From assembly GCA_902572675.1 (NCBI GenBank), contig CACGGY010000009.1:1-22562 (forward strand): a stretch of 22,562 nt of DNA, read 5' to 3'. The position numbers were made by a program, and so were the translations under genes. The notes beneath the pieces are model-generated. The model was not told the DNA's origin. It searched no databases and was given only the letters and a program-made list of their open reading frames with translations. The DNA is from an uncultured Prochlorococcus sp. (GTDB lineage: Bacteria; Cyanobacteriota; Cyanobacteriia; PCC-6307; Cyanobiaceae). Below, in pieces: positions 8,432 through 15,817 of this stretch (the stretch's first letter is position 1; every line of letters begins with the position of its first letter).

Positions 8432-9470
8432 TTAAATCTAGACCTTCATCGATTGAAAATCCACTCATAATATTTAAATTTTGAATTGCTTGCCCCGTCT
8501 GACCTTTTAACAAATTATCAATTACAGATAATATAATTATTCTTCCATTTCGATTATCAACTTTAACAGAAAGTAAAATTTGATTTGTATTTTTAACCCA
8601 TTTTGTTGATGGGAATGTATCTACAGGTAAGACTTTAATATTTTTAAAATTTCTATAATAATTATCCAGAATAATTCTGCAGTCATCAGAAGTTAATCCT
8701 GGATCTCTTAATCTCCCATATATAGTCGAATGCATACCCCTTGAGATTGGTACTAAATGAGGAGTAAAAAGCAGTTCAATTTTATTTCCAGAAATTAAAG
8801 ATGCCTCTTGCTCGATCTCTGAGGTATGTCTATGGTTTATCAATCCATATGCTGAAAGACCTTCTCCACATTCTGATAAGAGTAGCTTTTGGTTTGGTTC
8901 TCGGCCACCTCCAGAAGTTCCGCTTTTAGAGTCAATAACTATACCTTCATTTTCAATAATTCCTTGAGAGAGATAAGGAGCTAATGGGATAAGAGCAGAT
9001 GTTGGATAACATCCTGGACAGGCAATTAATCTTCCTTTTGAAATGGCTTCTTTATTTATTTCAGGAAGACCGTAAACTGCCTCTTTACATAAATCATCAT
9101 CATTCCTTTTATAAATAGCAGCTTCTTTAGAATATACTTTTTTCCATTCATCTAAAGACTTATATCTATAATCAGCAGATAAATCAATAACTTTAAGTCC
9201 TCTATCCAATAATTTCCTTGTCAATGTAGAAGATAAGCCATTTGGTAAGCAAAGCAAAGCAATATTTGCATTTTTTGAAATATTATCAACTGAAATTTCT
9301 TCTATATAAGGATCATTATCTAGATAAATAAAAGGGAAATTATCATTCCACTTTGATCCGGATGTTTTATTACCTCCTAAAAATGAAATTTTATATTTTT
9401 TATTTTTCTTTAAAAGATTTACCGCTTGAATACCGCCGTAACCTGTAGCACCTACTATTGCAACATTCAT
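8415..9470 (-). CDS. argC: N-acetyl-gamma-glutamyl-phosphate reductase
   Basis: NADPH-dependent reduction of N-acetylglutamyl-5-phosphate to the semialdehyde in arginine synthesis. The 351-residue product opens with the Rossmann motif VAIVGATGYGG, has the catalytic Cys154 in ACPGCYPTSA, and the SGTSGGGREP and HRHTSEIEQE motifs of the type 1 ArgC family, the latter with the general-base His region. The ATG at 9468-9470 is immediately followed by the first beta strand, so the start is safe. The gene is divergent from ribBA, with 88 bases between starts, and its 3' end overlaps purN. No other arg gene is nearby, as is usual for dispersed biosynthetic genes in cyanobacteria. Confidence 0.97.
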   Translation of the reverse strand: MNVAIVGATGYGGIQAVNLLKKNKKYKISFLGGNKTSGSKWNDNFPFIYLDNDPYIEEISVDNISKNANIALLCLPNGLSSTLTRKLLDRGLKVIDLSADYRYKSLDEWKKVYSKEAAIYKRNDDDLCKEAVYGLPEINKEAISKGRLIACPGCYPTSALIPLAPYLSQGIIENEGIVIDSKSGTSGGGREPNQKLLLSECGEGLSAYGLINHRHTSEIEQEASLISGNKIELLFTPHLVPISRGMHSTIYGRLRDPGLTSDDCRIILDNYYRNFKNIKVLPVDTFPSTKWVKNTNQILLSVKVDNRNGRIIILSVIDNLLKGQTGQAIQNLNIMSGFSIDEGLDLTNNFP

Positions 9471-9558
9471 TTCTTTGAATTGGCAGACTTTGAGATAGGA
9501 TTATAAAGTGTTGAATTTAAGATAACTAAAACACTATTTTTCTATATTGATAGGAATA

Positions 9559-11283
9559 ATGAAAGAAACAAGTCCCAAATCAAATAATGGAACAATTTTG
9601 GATATAAATGAATCTTTTAAAATTGAATTTGATCCTATCAGCGATGCGTTGGCAGCCATAAGAAATGGTGAATGCATAATTGTTGTAGATGATGAGAGAA
9701 GAGAAAATGAAGGAGATTTAATATGTGCTGCTCAGTTTGCAACTCCACAGCAAATTAATTTTATGGCTACTGAGGGACGTGGTCTTATATGCCTAGCCAT
9801 GCAAGGTGAAAAACTTGACTCTTTAGATTTACCATTAATGGTAGATAGAAATACAGATGAAAATCAAACAGCTTTTACGATATCTATTGATGCTGGACCT
9901 GAAAATAATGTTACTACTGGAATTTCTGCTGAGGACAGGGCAAAGACAATTCAAGTTGCTATAAACCCAAATACAAAACCCGATGATTTGAGAAGGCCAG
10001 GACATATTTTTCCATTAAGAGCTAAGAAAGGTGGAGTATTAAAAAGAGCAGGTCATACTGAAGCGGCAGTAGATATTGCGGCAATGTCAGGTCTTTACCC
10101 CGCTGGAGTGATTTGCGAAATCCAAAATCCAGATGGTTCCATGTCAAGACTTCCACAACTTAAAGAGTATGCAAAACAGTGGGGAATGAAATTAATATCC
10201 ATAGCTGATTTAATTAGTTATCGTTTTCAAACTGAGAGATTTGTATTTAGAAAATCTGATGCGGTACTTCCAAGTATTTTTGGTAATTTCAAAGCTTATG
10301 GATATGTTAATGAACTTGATGGTTCAGAGCATGTTGCATTAGTTAAACAAAAATCATCCAAATTAAGCGAACCTGTACTAGTAAGAATGCATTCTGAGTG
10401 CTTAACTGGCGATGCTTTTGGATCTTTACGTTGTGATTGTAGACCCCAGTTAGAGGCTGCATTATCAAGGATAGAAAAGGAGGAAGAAGGAGTTGTTGTT
10501 TACTTGAGACAAGAAGGTAGAGGTATTGGTCTTATTAATAAATTAAAGGCATATAGTTTACAGGATGGTGGATTAGACACTGTAGAAGCAAATGAAAAAT
10601 TAGGTTTTCCAGCTGATCTAAGAAATTATGGAGTTGGAGCACAAATATTAACAGATCTAGGGATAAAAAAACTAAAATTACTTACAAACAATCCTAGAAA
10701 GATTGCTGGATTAGGTGGTTATGGAATAGAAGTTATTGAGAGAGTTCCATTGGTTATTTGTCCAAACGATAATAATGCAGAATATTTGAGTGTAAAAAAA
10801 ACCAAGTTAGGCCATATGATTGATGAAGATAATTCTAATTTCAGGAATATCGATCCATTTATATCAATTTTTCTTGACGGAAAATATAAATCTATTGATC
10901 TTGTACCGATAAGAAATGACGTTATTAAATTCTGTAGATATAAGAACATTAATATCAAACTAGAAAGTACTCCAAGATTATTGGCTTTTTGGAATCGACC
11001 AAAATTAGTTTGGAGAATTTTGCATGATCAGAATAGAACTAATTCCAATATTAGTGATGAAGAAATGAAAAATATAGAATTATTTATTCAGTTTTTATCT
11101 AATTATGAAAATAGTACAAAGATTGGAATTATTATTTCTAGAAACATTGAACAGGCATTACACCCAAAAAGTAGCATCAAATTAATCAATACTAAATTTA
11201 GTATTAATAATGAAATCTTATATTCATCTACAAGAAAATTTAATCTAGATAAAGAGACATTTAGTATTGTTTTTGAAGGCTAA
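9559..11283 (+). CDS. ribBA: Bifunctional 3,4-dihydroxy-2-butanone 4-phosphate synthase / GTP cyclohydrolase II, with C-terminal extension
   Basis: Makes both precursors of riboflavin: DHBP from ribulose 5-phosphate, and the pyrimidine from GTP. The RibB half (about residues 25-225) has DDERRENEGDLI with acidic metal ligands and RAGHTEAAVD. The RibA half (about 230-405) has zinc cysteines 281, 292 and 294 in CLTGDAFGSLRCDC, RQEGRGIGL, and NNPRKI. After RibA there is a further stretch of about 150 residues that I do not recognise. I chose the ATG at 9559, which follows AGGA by a good ribosome-binding distance, over a TTG 12 bases earlier. The 88-base leader is too short for, and does not resemble, an FMN riboswitch. 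The gene converges on the cyclophilin gene with a 4-base gap. Confidence 0.95.
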   Translation: MKETSPKSNNGTILDINESFKIEFDPISDALAAIRNGECIIVVDDERRENEGDLICAAQFATPQQINFMATEGRGLICLAMQGEKLDSLDLPLMVDRNTDENQTAFTISIDAGPENNVTTGISAEDRAKTIQVAINPNTKPDDLRRPGHIFPLRAKKGGVLKRAGHTEAAVDIAAMSGLYPAGVICEIQNPDGSMSRLPQLKEYAKQWGMKLISIADLISYRFQTERFVFRKSDAVLPSIFGNFKAYGYVNELDGSEHVALVKQKSSKLSEPVLVRMHSECLTGDAFGSLRCDCRPQLEAALSRIEKEEEGVVVYLRQEGRGIGLINKLKAYSLQDGGLDTVEANEKLGFPADLRNYGVGAQILTDLGIKKLKLLTNNPRKIAGLGGYGIEVIERVPLVICPNDNNAEYLSVKKTKLGHMIDEDNSNFRNIDPFISIFLDGKYKSIDLVPIRNDVIKFCRYKNINIKLESTPRLLAFWNRPKLVWRILHDQNRTNSNISDEEMKNIELFIQFLSNYENSTKIGIIISRNIEQALHPKSSIKLINTKFSINNEILYSSTRKFNLDKETFSIVFEG

Positions 11284-11287
11284 GTTA

Positions 11288-11725
11288 CTATTTTAAAGTT
11301 GCTTTTATAATTTTTGAACCATTAGTAAGCTTTAGAACTACATCCATATCATCAGTCTTACCAAAAACAGTATGAACTCCATCGAGATGAGGCTGAGGTT
11401 CATAGACTATGAAAAACTGACTACCACCTGTATCCTTTCCTGCATGAGCCATAGAAAGTGAGCCTTTTAAATGTTTATTGGAATTAATTTCACATTTAAT
11501 ATTATATCCAGGACCTCCAGTTCCAGGCATACCAGATGCTCCTTCACGAGTGTTAGGACATCCACCCTGAGCCATAAATCCAGGAATAACTCTGTGAAAT
11601 GCTAGACCATCATAAAAACCATCACTAATCAAATTAGTAAAGTTTTTAACTGTATTAGGTGCGTCGTCAGAGAAAAATTCAATATTAATGTTCCCTACTT
11701 CTGTTTCAAATAATGCAGTTGTCAT
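11288..11725 (-). CDS. Peptidyl-prolyl cis-trans isomerase, cyclophilin type
   Basis: A 145-residue single-domain cyclophilin that speeds proline isomerisation during protein folding. The core active-site motif FHRVIPGFMAQGG carries the catalytic Arg45, and GSQFFI follows. At the position of the human cyclophilin A tryptophan that contacts cyclosporin, this protein has His (PHLDGVH), as in many bacterial cyclophilins. No signal peptide is visible, so it is probably cytoplasmic. It is the last gene of the dnaK - dnaJ - DUF3110 unit, 38 bases after the DUF3110 gene, so a role in general protein folding fits both family and context. Its stop lies 4 bases from the end of convergent ribBA, which leaves no room for a separate terminator. 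Confidence 0.94.
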   Translation of the reverse strand: MTTALFETEVGNINIEFFSDDAPNTVKNFTNLISDGFYDGLAFHRVIPGFMAQGGCPNTREGASGMPGTGGPGYNIKCEINSNKHLKGSLSMAHAGKDTGGSQFFIVYEPQPHLDGVHTVFGKTDDMDVVLKLTNGSKIIKATLK

Positions 11726-11763
11726 GTTTTATTTGTTTAATAATTATTCTGATATTTTAATAG

Positions 11764-12147
11764 CTAAAGCAACTTTTCAAGGTTTTCCTTAATGGTATTA
11801 ATATCAATGTTATCTTTTTTACTATTTTTGTCTTCCTCCCAATTTTCAACTTCTAGGTTTTTCTGTGGTGGTGAAATTAACAACCTGTCCTCAGCTGTTT
11901 TAGGTACAAAATTTTTTTCTACTAATTTGCATTCATAATCTAATTTAATGCAGAAATCTTTTATTTCCTCAATGTTGATCATTTCAACTGTTGGCAAAGG
12001 AAAATCTTGAGCTTCTAATAGACCACAATATCTTGTTGCATCATCCTCATCTTCAAACATAAGAACAATTGTTCTGCCTTTTAGTTCGATTGAATGAATT
12101 CCTTCCTTATCTGTTCCTGAATTATATAAAAGAACAAATATGTTCAT
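11764..12147 (-). CDS. DUF3110 domain protein, function unknown
   Basis: A 127-residue protein. The first 80 or so residues (MNIFVLLYNSGTDKEGIHS, then EDEDDATRYCGLLEAQDFPLP) match the DUF3110 domain found in cyanobacteria and plastids. The domain looks like a small alpha/beta fold with the pattern of a regulatory or binding module; I see no catalytic residues. The C-terminal 40 residues are charged and probably disordered, with many Glu, Asp, Lys and Asn. It lies 33 bases after dnaJ and 38 bases before the cyclophilin gene, all on the minus strand, so it is probably transcribed with the chaperone genes. A function in chaperoning is only suggested by this neighbourhood. Confidence 0.75.
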   Translation of the reverse strand: MNIFVLLYNSGTDKEGIHSIELKGRTIVLMFEDEDDATRYCGLLEAQDFPLPTVEMINIEEIKDFCIKLDYECKLVEKNFVPKTAEDRLLISPPQKNLEVENWEEDKNSKKDNIDINTIKENLEKLL

Positions 12148-12180
12148 AAGTGTCGATTTTTCTATTTATATAATATTTGA

Positions 12181-13107
12181 TTAAGAATCAGAAAGTGATA
12201 ATTCTTGTAATCTTGTATATAAAGCAATTTCTTCATCATTAATATCAGCAGGTATCACTACCAAGATTTCAACATATTGATCACCTACATTATCTTCAAA
12301 AGTTAAACCCCTACCTTTCAAACGTAACATTCTTCCCGTAGATGATTTTGGTGGTACTTGAAGTGTGACATTTCCATCAAGGGTGGGGACCTCTACTGCA
12401 CAACCAAGTAGAGCATCATGAGGAAATAACTCTAGTTTATAAAGAACTCTTAAACCGTCTATTCTAAGACCACTTTCGGTTTGAACTTTTAACTGTAGAT
12501 AGTGATCTTTACCTCCTCTTGCGATATTTTCAAGTCTTAATCGCCACCCATCTCCAGCGAAAGGTGGCGTATCAACTTCTACTACGGTTTCATCTTCAAG
12601 CTCGATTAAAATTGAAGCTCCATTTAAGGCCTCATCAGGAGTTAATTCAATAATTGTCTCAATATCTTGGTGGAGTTTAACTGGAGGCGGCTCTTCTGGA
12701 GAGGTTGTAGGGTATTCATAATTATTAAATTCATCATTATTTGCATTAATTGATTTATCCTCAAAAGGTTCATTATCGTATTCCTCGTAATTCTGTGGTG
12801 AGTATTCATATCCAAATAATGAATCAAGATAATCTTGAAAATCAGGAAAACCTGTCTTGAAATTATTATTTTCGTAATCATCCTGGTTATTTTCATCCGA
12901 AATATTTTTTCTTATATTGGGATTACGTAGATATTCGTATGCTTGGTTAATTAATTTAAATCTCTCTTCTGCATTAAGATCGTTTTTATTTAAATCTGGG
13001 TGCCATTTTCTTGCTTCTCTTCGAAAAGCCTTTTTAAGTTCTTTATCATCGAATTCAGGGGATAAACCCAAAATCGACAAATAGTCTTTTTTAGAGGAAG
13101 TAGTCAT
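12181..13107 (-). CDS. dnaJ: DnaJ-type co-chaperone without zinc finger (J domain plus C-terminal substrate-binding domains)
   Basis: A 308-residue Hsp40. Residues 8-75 form the J domain with the HPD motif at 36-38 (KWHPDLNKND), needed to stimulate DnaK ATPase. Residues about 80-140 form a low-complexity Asn/Asp/Glu/Tyr-rich linker in place of the usual Gly/Phe region. There is no CxxCxGxG zinc module; C-terminal beta domains with LLGCAVEVPTLDG and GRMLRLKGRG follow, as in class B DnaJ/CbpA proteins. The ATG at 13107 starts MTTSSKKDYLSILG, the natural J-domain beginning; a start at 13122 is possible. Either start lies inside the 3' end of dnaK (17-base overlap with the chosen one), so the two are probably translationally coupled. 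It resembles the dnaK-linked DnaJ of cyanobacteria. Confidence 0.92.
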   Translation of the reverse strand: MTTSSKKDYLSILGLSPEFDDKELKKAFRREARKWHPDLNKNDLNAEERFKLINQAYEYLRNPNIRKNISDENNQDDYENNNFKTGFPDFQDYLDSLFGYEYSPQNYEEYDNEPFEDKSINANNDEFNNYEYPTTSPEEPPPVKLHQDIETIIELTPDEALNGASILIELEDETVVEVDTPPFAGDGWRLRLENIARGGKDHYLQLKVQTESGLRIDGLRVLYKLELFPHDALLGCAVEVPTLDGNVTLQVPPKSSTGRMLRLKGRGLTFEDNVGDQYVEILVVIPADINDEEIALYTRLQELSLSDS

Positions 13108-15088
13108 TGTCCCATGGATCATCGTCCCTAGAATTACCATACCTCGAATTTCTATAATTTCTATTCATTTGATTATCCCAAGGATCATCATCCCAATAAT
13201 CATCTGAAAAGAGTTCATCCTTTAACGATCCGAATGTATTTTTAATGCTTTGTATGGGATTATTATCAGTTTTCTTTTCTGCTGCAATTTTTCTGTTTAA
13301 ACCAAATAATGCCTCTTGCAGAGAACTTACTGAAATTTCTAACTCATGAGGATCATCATCATCTATGAATTCTTCAACATCTTGAATAGCTAATTCAACA
13401 GCTCTTTGTTGTCTTTCAGCCCCGTAAGGTCCAAATTCTAAAGAAGCATCCCTAAGCCTTCTCTCAGCTTGTGCAATAAGAGTTAACGCACTATTTTTTC
13501 TATCTATTACAGATCTCTTCTTTCTATCTTCATTGGCCTTCGATTTGGCTTCTTCAAGTATCGAATTAATTTCTTGTTCATTTAAATTTGAGCCACCAGA
13601 AATAGTAACTGTTTGCTTTCTTCCAGTTGTTCTATCAGTTGCACTTACTTCTAAAAGACCATTAGCATCAATATCAAATGCTACTTGAACTTGTGGGATT
13701 CCTCTTGGTGCTGGAGGTATTCCAGATAGCCTGAATTTACCAAGTGATTTGTTTTCAGAAGCTAATGGCCTTTCACCTTGCCTTACTTGAACAACAACCG
13801 ATGATTGATTAGCTTCTGATGTACTAAAAACATCAGATTGTCTTACTGGTATTGGTGTATTACGAGGAATAAGTACTTTCATAAGACCGCCAATAGTTTC
13901 TAAACCTAAAGAAAGAGGTGTTACATCATTTAGAAGAAGATCTTGCAAATCACCACTGATTATTCCGGATTGTATCGCAGCACCAATTGCAACTACTTCA
14001 TCTGGATTAACTGATTGGCAGGGGTCATTAGGTACAAGAGTCTTTACTAATTGTTGAACCATTGGAATTCTGGTGCTGCCACCAACAAGAACTACCTCAT
14101 CTATATCTTCTGCGTTCCATCCCGAGTCATCTAATGCTATTTGCACTGGCTCTAATAATCTGTCTAATAAATCTTGAGATAAGGATTCAAATATTTTTCT
14201 ATCTAAGGTCTCTTCAATATGTAATGGACCCTCCTTACTTGTAGTAATAAAAGGTAAGGATATTTTTGTTTTTTGCAATCCTGATAATTCACATTTAGCT
14301 TTTTCGGCAGCTTCAGTTAATCTCTGTAAAGCTTGCCTATCTCTTCTTAGATCAATTTCGTATTTAGCAAGAAATTTTTCTGCAAGCCAATCTACTATTT
14401 TTGAGTCAAAATTGTTTCCTCCTAGTTGAGTATCTCCACATGTAGCTTTAACATCAAATACTCCATTTGAAATTTTTAATAAAGAGACATCAAATGTTCC
14501 TCCCCCTAAATCAAAAACTAAAACATTATTTGAAGAACTTTTTTCAAAGCCATAAGCCAGAGCAGCTGCAGTAGGCTCATTTAAGATTCTATCTACTTTT
14601 ATACCAGCCAATATTGCAGAATCTTTTGTAGCTTGTCTTTGAGATTCATTAAAGTAAGCGGGAACAGTAATAACAGCAGATTCCACAGTATCCCCAAGAT
14701 ATGTTTCAGCATCATTAATTAATTTTCTAATTAATGAGCTGACTAACTCTTCAGGAGCATACTCTCTTTGTGTATTTGGACTAAGAACCCTAACACTTCC
14801 AGCATTATTTGCTTTTACAGTATATGGGACAGAAATGCTCGTATCATCTAATTCGTCCCAGTCACTACCAATAAATCTTTTTAAGTTATAAAAAGTATTC
14901 TTTGGATTTAAAACAAGTTGTCTTCTTGCTTGCTCACCTATGACTATTTCTCTCTCCTTTGAAAACCCAACTATTGATGGAGTAGTTCTAGAACCTTCAG
15001 AATTTGCAATAACAACTGGACGACCAGCTTCTATAACCCCGACGACAGAGTTAGTAGTACCTAAATCAATTCCAACTATTTGCCCCAT
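13091..15088 (-). CDS. dnaK: Hsp70 chaperone DnaK (probably one of several paralogues), with acidic repeat tail
   Basis: ATP-driven chaperone that binds exposed hydrophobic peptides together with DnaJ and GrpE. The 665-residue product has the phosphate-1 motif GIDLGTTNS (6-14), the phosphate-2 motif FDLGGGTFDVSLL (192-204) and the adenosine motif LVGGSTRIPMV (334-344). The interdomain linker is at 383-391, then comes the substrate-binding beta domain (NTPIPV, then RLSGIPPAPRG) and the helical lid. Residues 629-665 are an Asp/Trp/Asn/Arg-rich tail containing DDDPWDN twice, unlike the usual end of general DnaK. Linker position 387 is Asn where E. coli has Leu392. Cyanobacteria carry several DnaKs; the tail and the attached zinc-less DnaJ suggest a specialised one such as DnaK3, but I cannot settle which. 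Confidence 0.96.
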   Translation of the reverse strand: MGQIVGIDLGTTNSVVGVIEAGRPVVIANSEGSRTTPSIVGFSKEREIVIGEQARRQLVLNPKNTFYNLKRFIGSDWDELDDTSISVPYTVKANNAGSVRVLSPNTQREYAPEELVSSLIRKLINDAETYLGDTVESAVITVPAYFNESQRQATKDSAILAGIKVDRILNEPTAAALAYGFEKSSSNNVLVFDLGGGTFDVSLLKISNGVFDVKATCGDTQLGGNNFDSKIVDWLAEKFLAKYEIDLRRDRQALQRLTEAAEKAKCELSGLQKTKISLPFITTSKEGPLHIEETLDRKIFESLSQDLLDRLLEPVQIALDDSGWNAEDIDEVVLVGGSTRIPMVQQLVKTLVPNDPCQSVNPDEVVAIGAAIQSGIISGDLQDLLLNDVTPLSLGLETIGGLMKVLIPRNTPIPVRQSDVFSTSEANQSSVVVQVRQGERPLASENKSLGKFRLSGIPPAPRGIPQVQVAFDIDANGLLEVSATDRTTGRKQTVTISGGSNLNEQEINSILEEAKSKANEDRKKRSVIDRKNSALTLIAQAERRLRDASLEFGPYGAERQQRAVELAIQDVEEFIDDDDPHELEISVSSLQEALFGLNRKIAAEKKTDNNPIQSIKNTFGSLKDELFSDDYWDDDPWDNQMNRNYRNSRYGNSRDDDPWDNDYFL
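13106..13194. repeat. 23-base imperfect direct repeat in the 3' end of dnaK
   Basis: Copies at 13106-13128 and 13172-13194 differ at 3 of 23 positions and start 66 bases (22 codons) apart, in frame, encoding the two DDDPWDN motifs of the DnaK tail. The copy nearer the stop also contains the dnaJ start region on the same strand, so the repeat sits across the dnaK/dnaJ junction. Confidence 0.8.
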
Positions 15089-15156
15089 GATTTTAGATCG
15101 CTAAATTAAAGCAAAATTTACTAATAATTAAATTAATTTTTATCTTAGATATTTAC

Positions 15157-15185
15157 ATATAATAGTAAAAATCAAATATTTTCAA
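15157..15185 (-). promoter_or_regulatory. Candidate promoter for the dnaK unit
   Basis: On the minus strand TTGAAA (15185-15180) and TTATAT (15162-15157) are separated by 17 bases, about 70 bases before the dnaK ATG. This is the best spaced pair I found in the 213 bases between the tRNA gene and dnaK. No CIRCE inverted repeat is present. The rest of the spacer is A/T-rich and shows nothing else but the hairpins at 15245-15281. Confidence 0.35.
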
Positions 15186-15244
15186 CTTAATTTAAATAAA
15201 TAAGATTATTTATAACTTGTCAAAAAGATTACTACCTATTTTAA

Positions 15245-15281
15245 AACATTCTTGAAAAACAATGTTGTTGATGTAGTCAAC
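15245..15281 (-). terminator. Two adjacent small hairpins downstream of tRNA-Ser, possible terminator or processing signal
   Basis: On the minus strand, 21 bases after the tRNA, GTTGA/TCAAC (15267-15281, loop of 5) is followed directly by AACATT/AATGTT (15245-15266, loop of 10) and then TTTTAAAA. The stems are short and the T run weak, so this is a tentative call for the end of the tRNA transcript. Confidence 0.3.
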
Positions 15282-15301
15282 CAATATAAACTAATATAAA
15301 A

Positions 15302-15388
15302 CGGAGAGAGAGGGATTCGAACCCTCGATAAAGTTGCCCCTATACAGCATTTCCAGTGCTGCGCCTTCAACCACTCGGCCACCTCTCC
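15302..15388 (-). tRNA. tRNA-Ser (anticodon GGA)
   Basis: Read on the minus strand, the 87 bases fold as a class II tRNA. The acceptor 5' strand GGAGAGG pairs with 3' TCTCTCC (last pair G-U) with discriminator G. The D region is GCCGAGTGGTTGAAGGC, the anticodon stem CAGCA/TGCTG has loop CTGGAAA and anticodon GGA at 15354-15352, a long variable arm follows, and the T arm is GAGGG-TTCGAAT-CCCTC. The long variable arm and the G discriminator are serine features. GGA reads UCC and UCU codons. CCA is not encoded and must be added after transcription. The gene lies 213 bases upstream of dnaK on the same strand, and is divergent from the ferredoxin gene. Confidence 0.97.
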
Positions 15389-15437
15389 CAAGATAATCAT
15401 TTTAACCCTTTATCTTCCCATTTTTGAGTAAAGTTAT

Positions 15438-15812
15438 TTGAAAAAGACTTTCACAGTTACTATTAAAAATAAGGAAACCGGAAAGGTGTACCATGAGAAG
15501 GTTAATAGTGATGAATATATACTTAAGGAATTTGAAAAGAAAGGTTTCAAGCTTGCATTTTCATGTAGAAATGGTTGCTGTACAAGTTGTGCAGTTAAAA
15601 TTAAATCTGGTACCTTGCAACAACCTGAAGCCATGGGTGTATCTCAGGCTTTAAAAGACAAAGGATATGCACTTCTTTGTGTTGCCAAAGCAACATCTGA
15701 TCTTGAGGTTGAAACTACATATGAAGATGAAGTATACGATTTACAATTTGGACAATATTTTGGGAGGGGAAATACAAGAGTTGCGCCACCTTGGGAATTT
15801 GAGGAAGATTAA
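15438..15812 (+). CDS. [2Fe-2S] ferredoxin, FdC2-like (plant-type fold with C-terminal extension)
   Basis: A small soluble electron carrier of 124 residues. Cluster ligands are Cys43, Cys48, Cys51 and Cys81 in the C-x4-C-x2-C...C pattern; an additional Cys47 sits beside Cys48 (CRNGCCTSC). The usual photosynthetic ferredoxin (CRAGACSTC) lacks this pair. The CC pair and a C-terminal extension of about 25 residues (EVYDLQFGQYFGRG) fit what I recall of FdC2 of plants and its cyanobacterial relatives, which appear to have roles distinct from linear electron flow. The start must be TTG at 15438, since an in-frame stop lies at 15429-15431 and the first beta strand begins at once. It heads the unit with the phosphatase and hisZ; its redox partner is unknown. 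Confidence 0.85.
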   Translation: MKKTFTVTIKNKETGKVYHEKVNSDEYILKEFEKKGFKLAFSCRNGCCTSCAVKIKSGTLQQPEAMGVSQALKDKGYALLCVAKATSDLEVETTYEDEVYDLQFGQYFGRGNTRVAPPWEFEED

Positions 15813-15817
15813 CTATT

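Noticed and set aside
9471..9558. FMN riboswitch before ribBA
   Set aside because: The 88-base leader is too short and has none of the conserved multi-helix FMN aptamer segments. A 6-base inverted repeat (9507-9512 with 9530-9535) is too weak to call.
12642..12896. Alternative minus-strand frame within dnaJ
   Set aside because: An Ile/Asn/Met-rich translation in a shifted frame of the dnaJ linker; it reflects low-complexity coding sequence, not a second gene.
14062..14244. Plus-strand reading frame within dnaK
   Set aside because: Antisense to the conserved ATPase domain; no similarity to a known protein family.
15089..15301. CIRCE/HrcA element upstream of dnaK
   Set aside because: I looked for TTAGCACTC-N9-GAGTGCTAA in the dnaK upstream region and found none; the only inverted repeats there are short and lie downstream of the tRNA.
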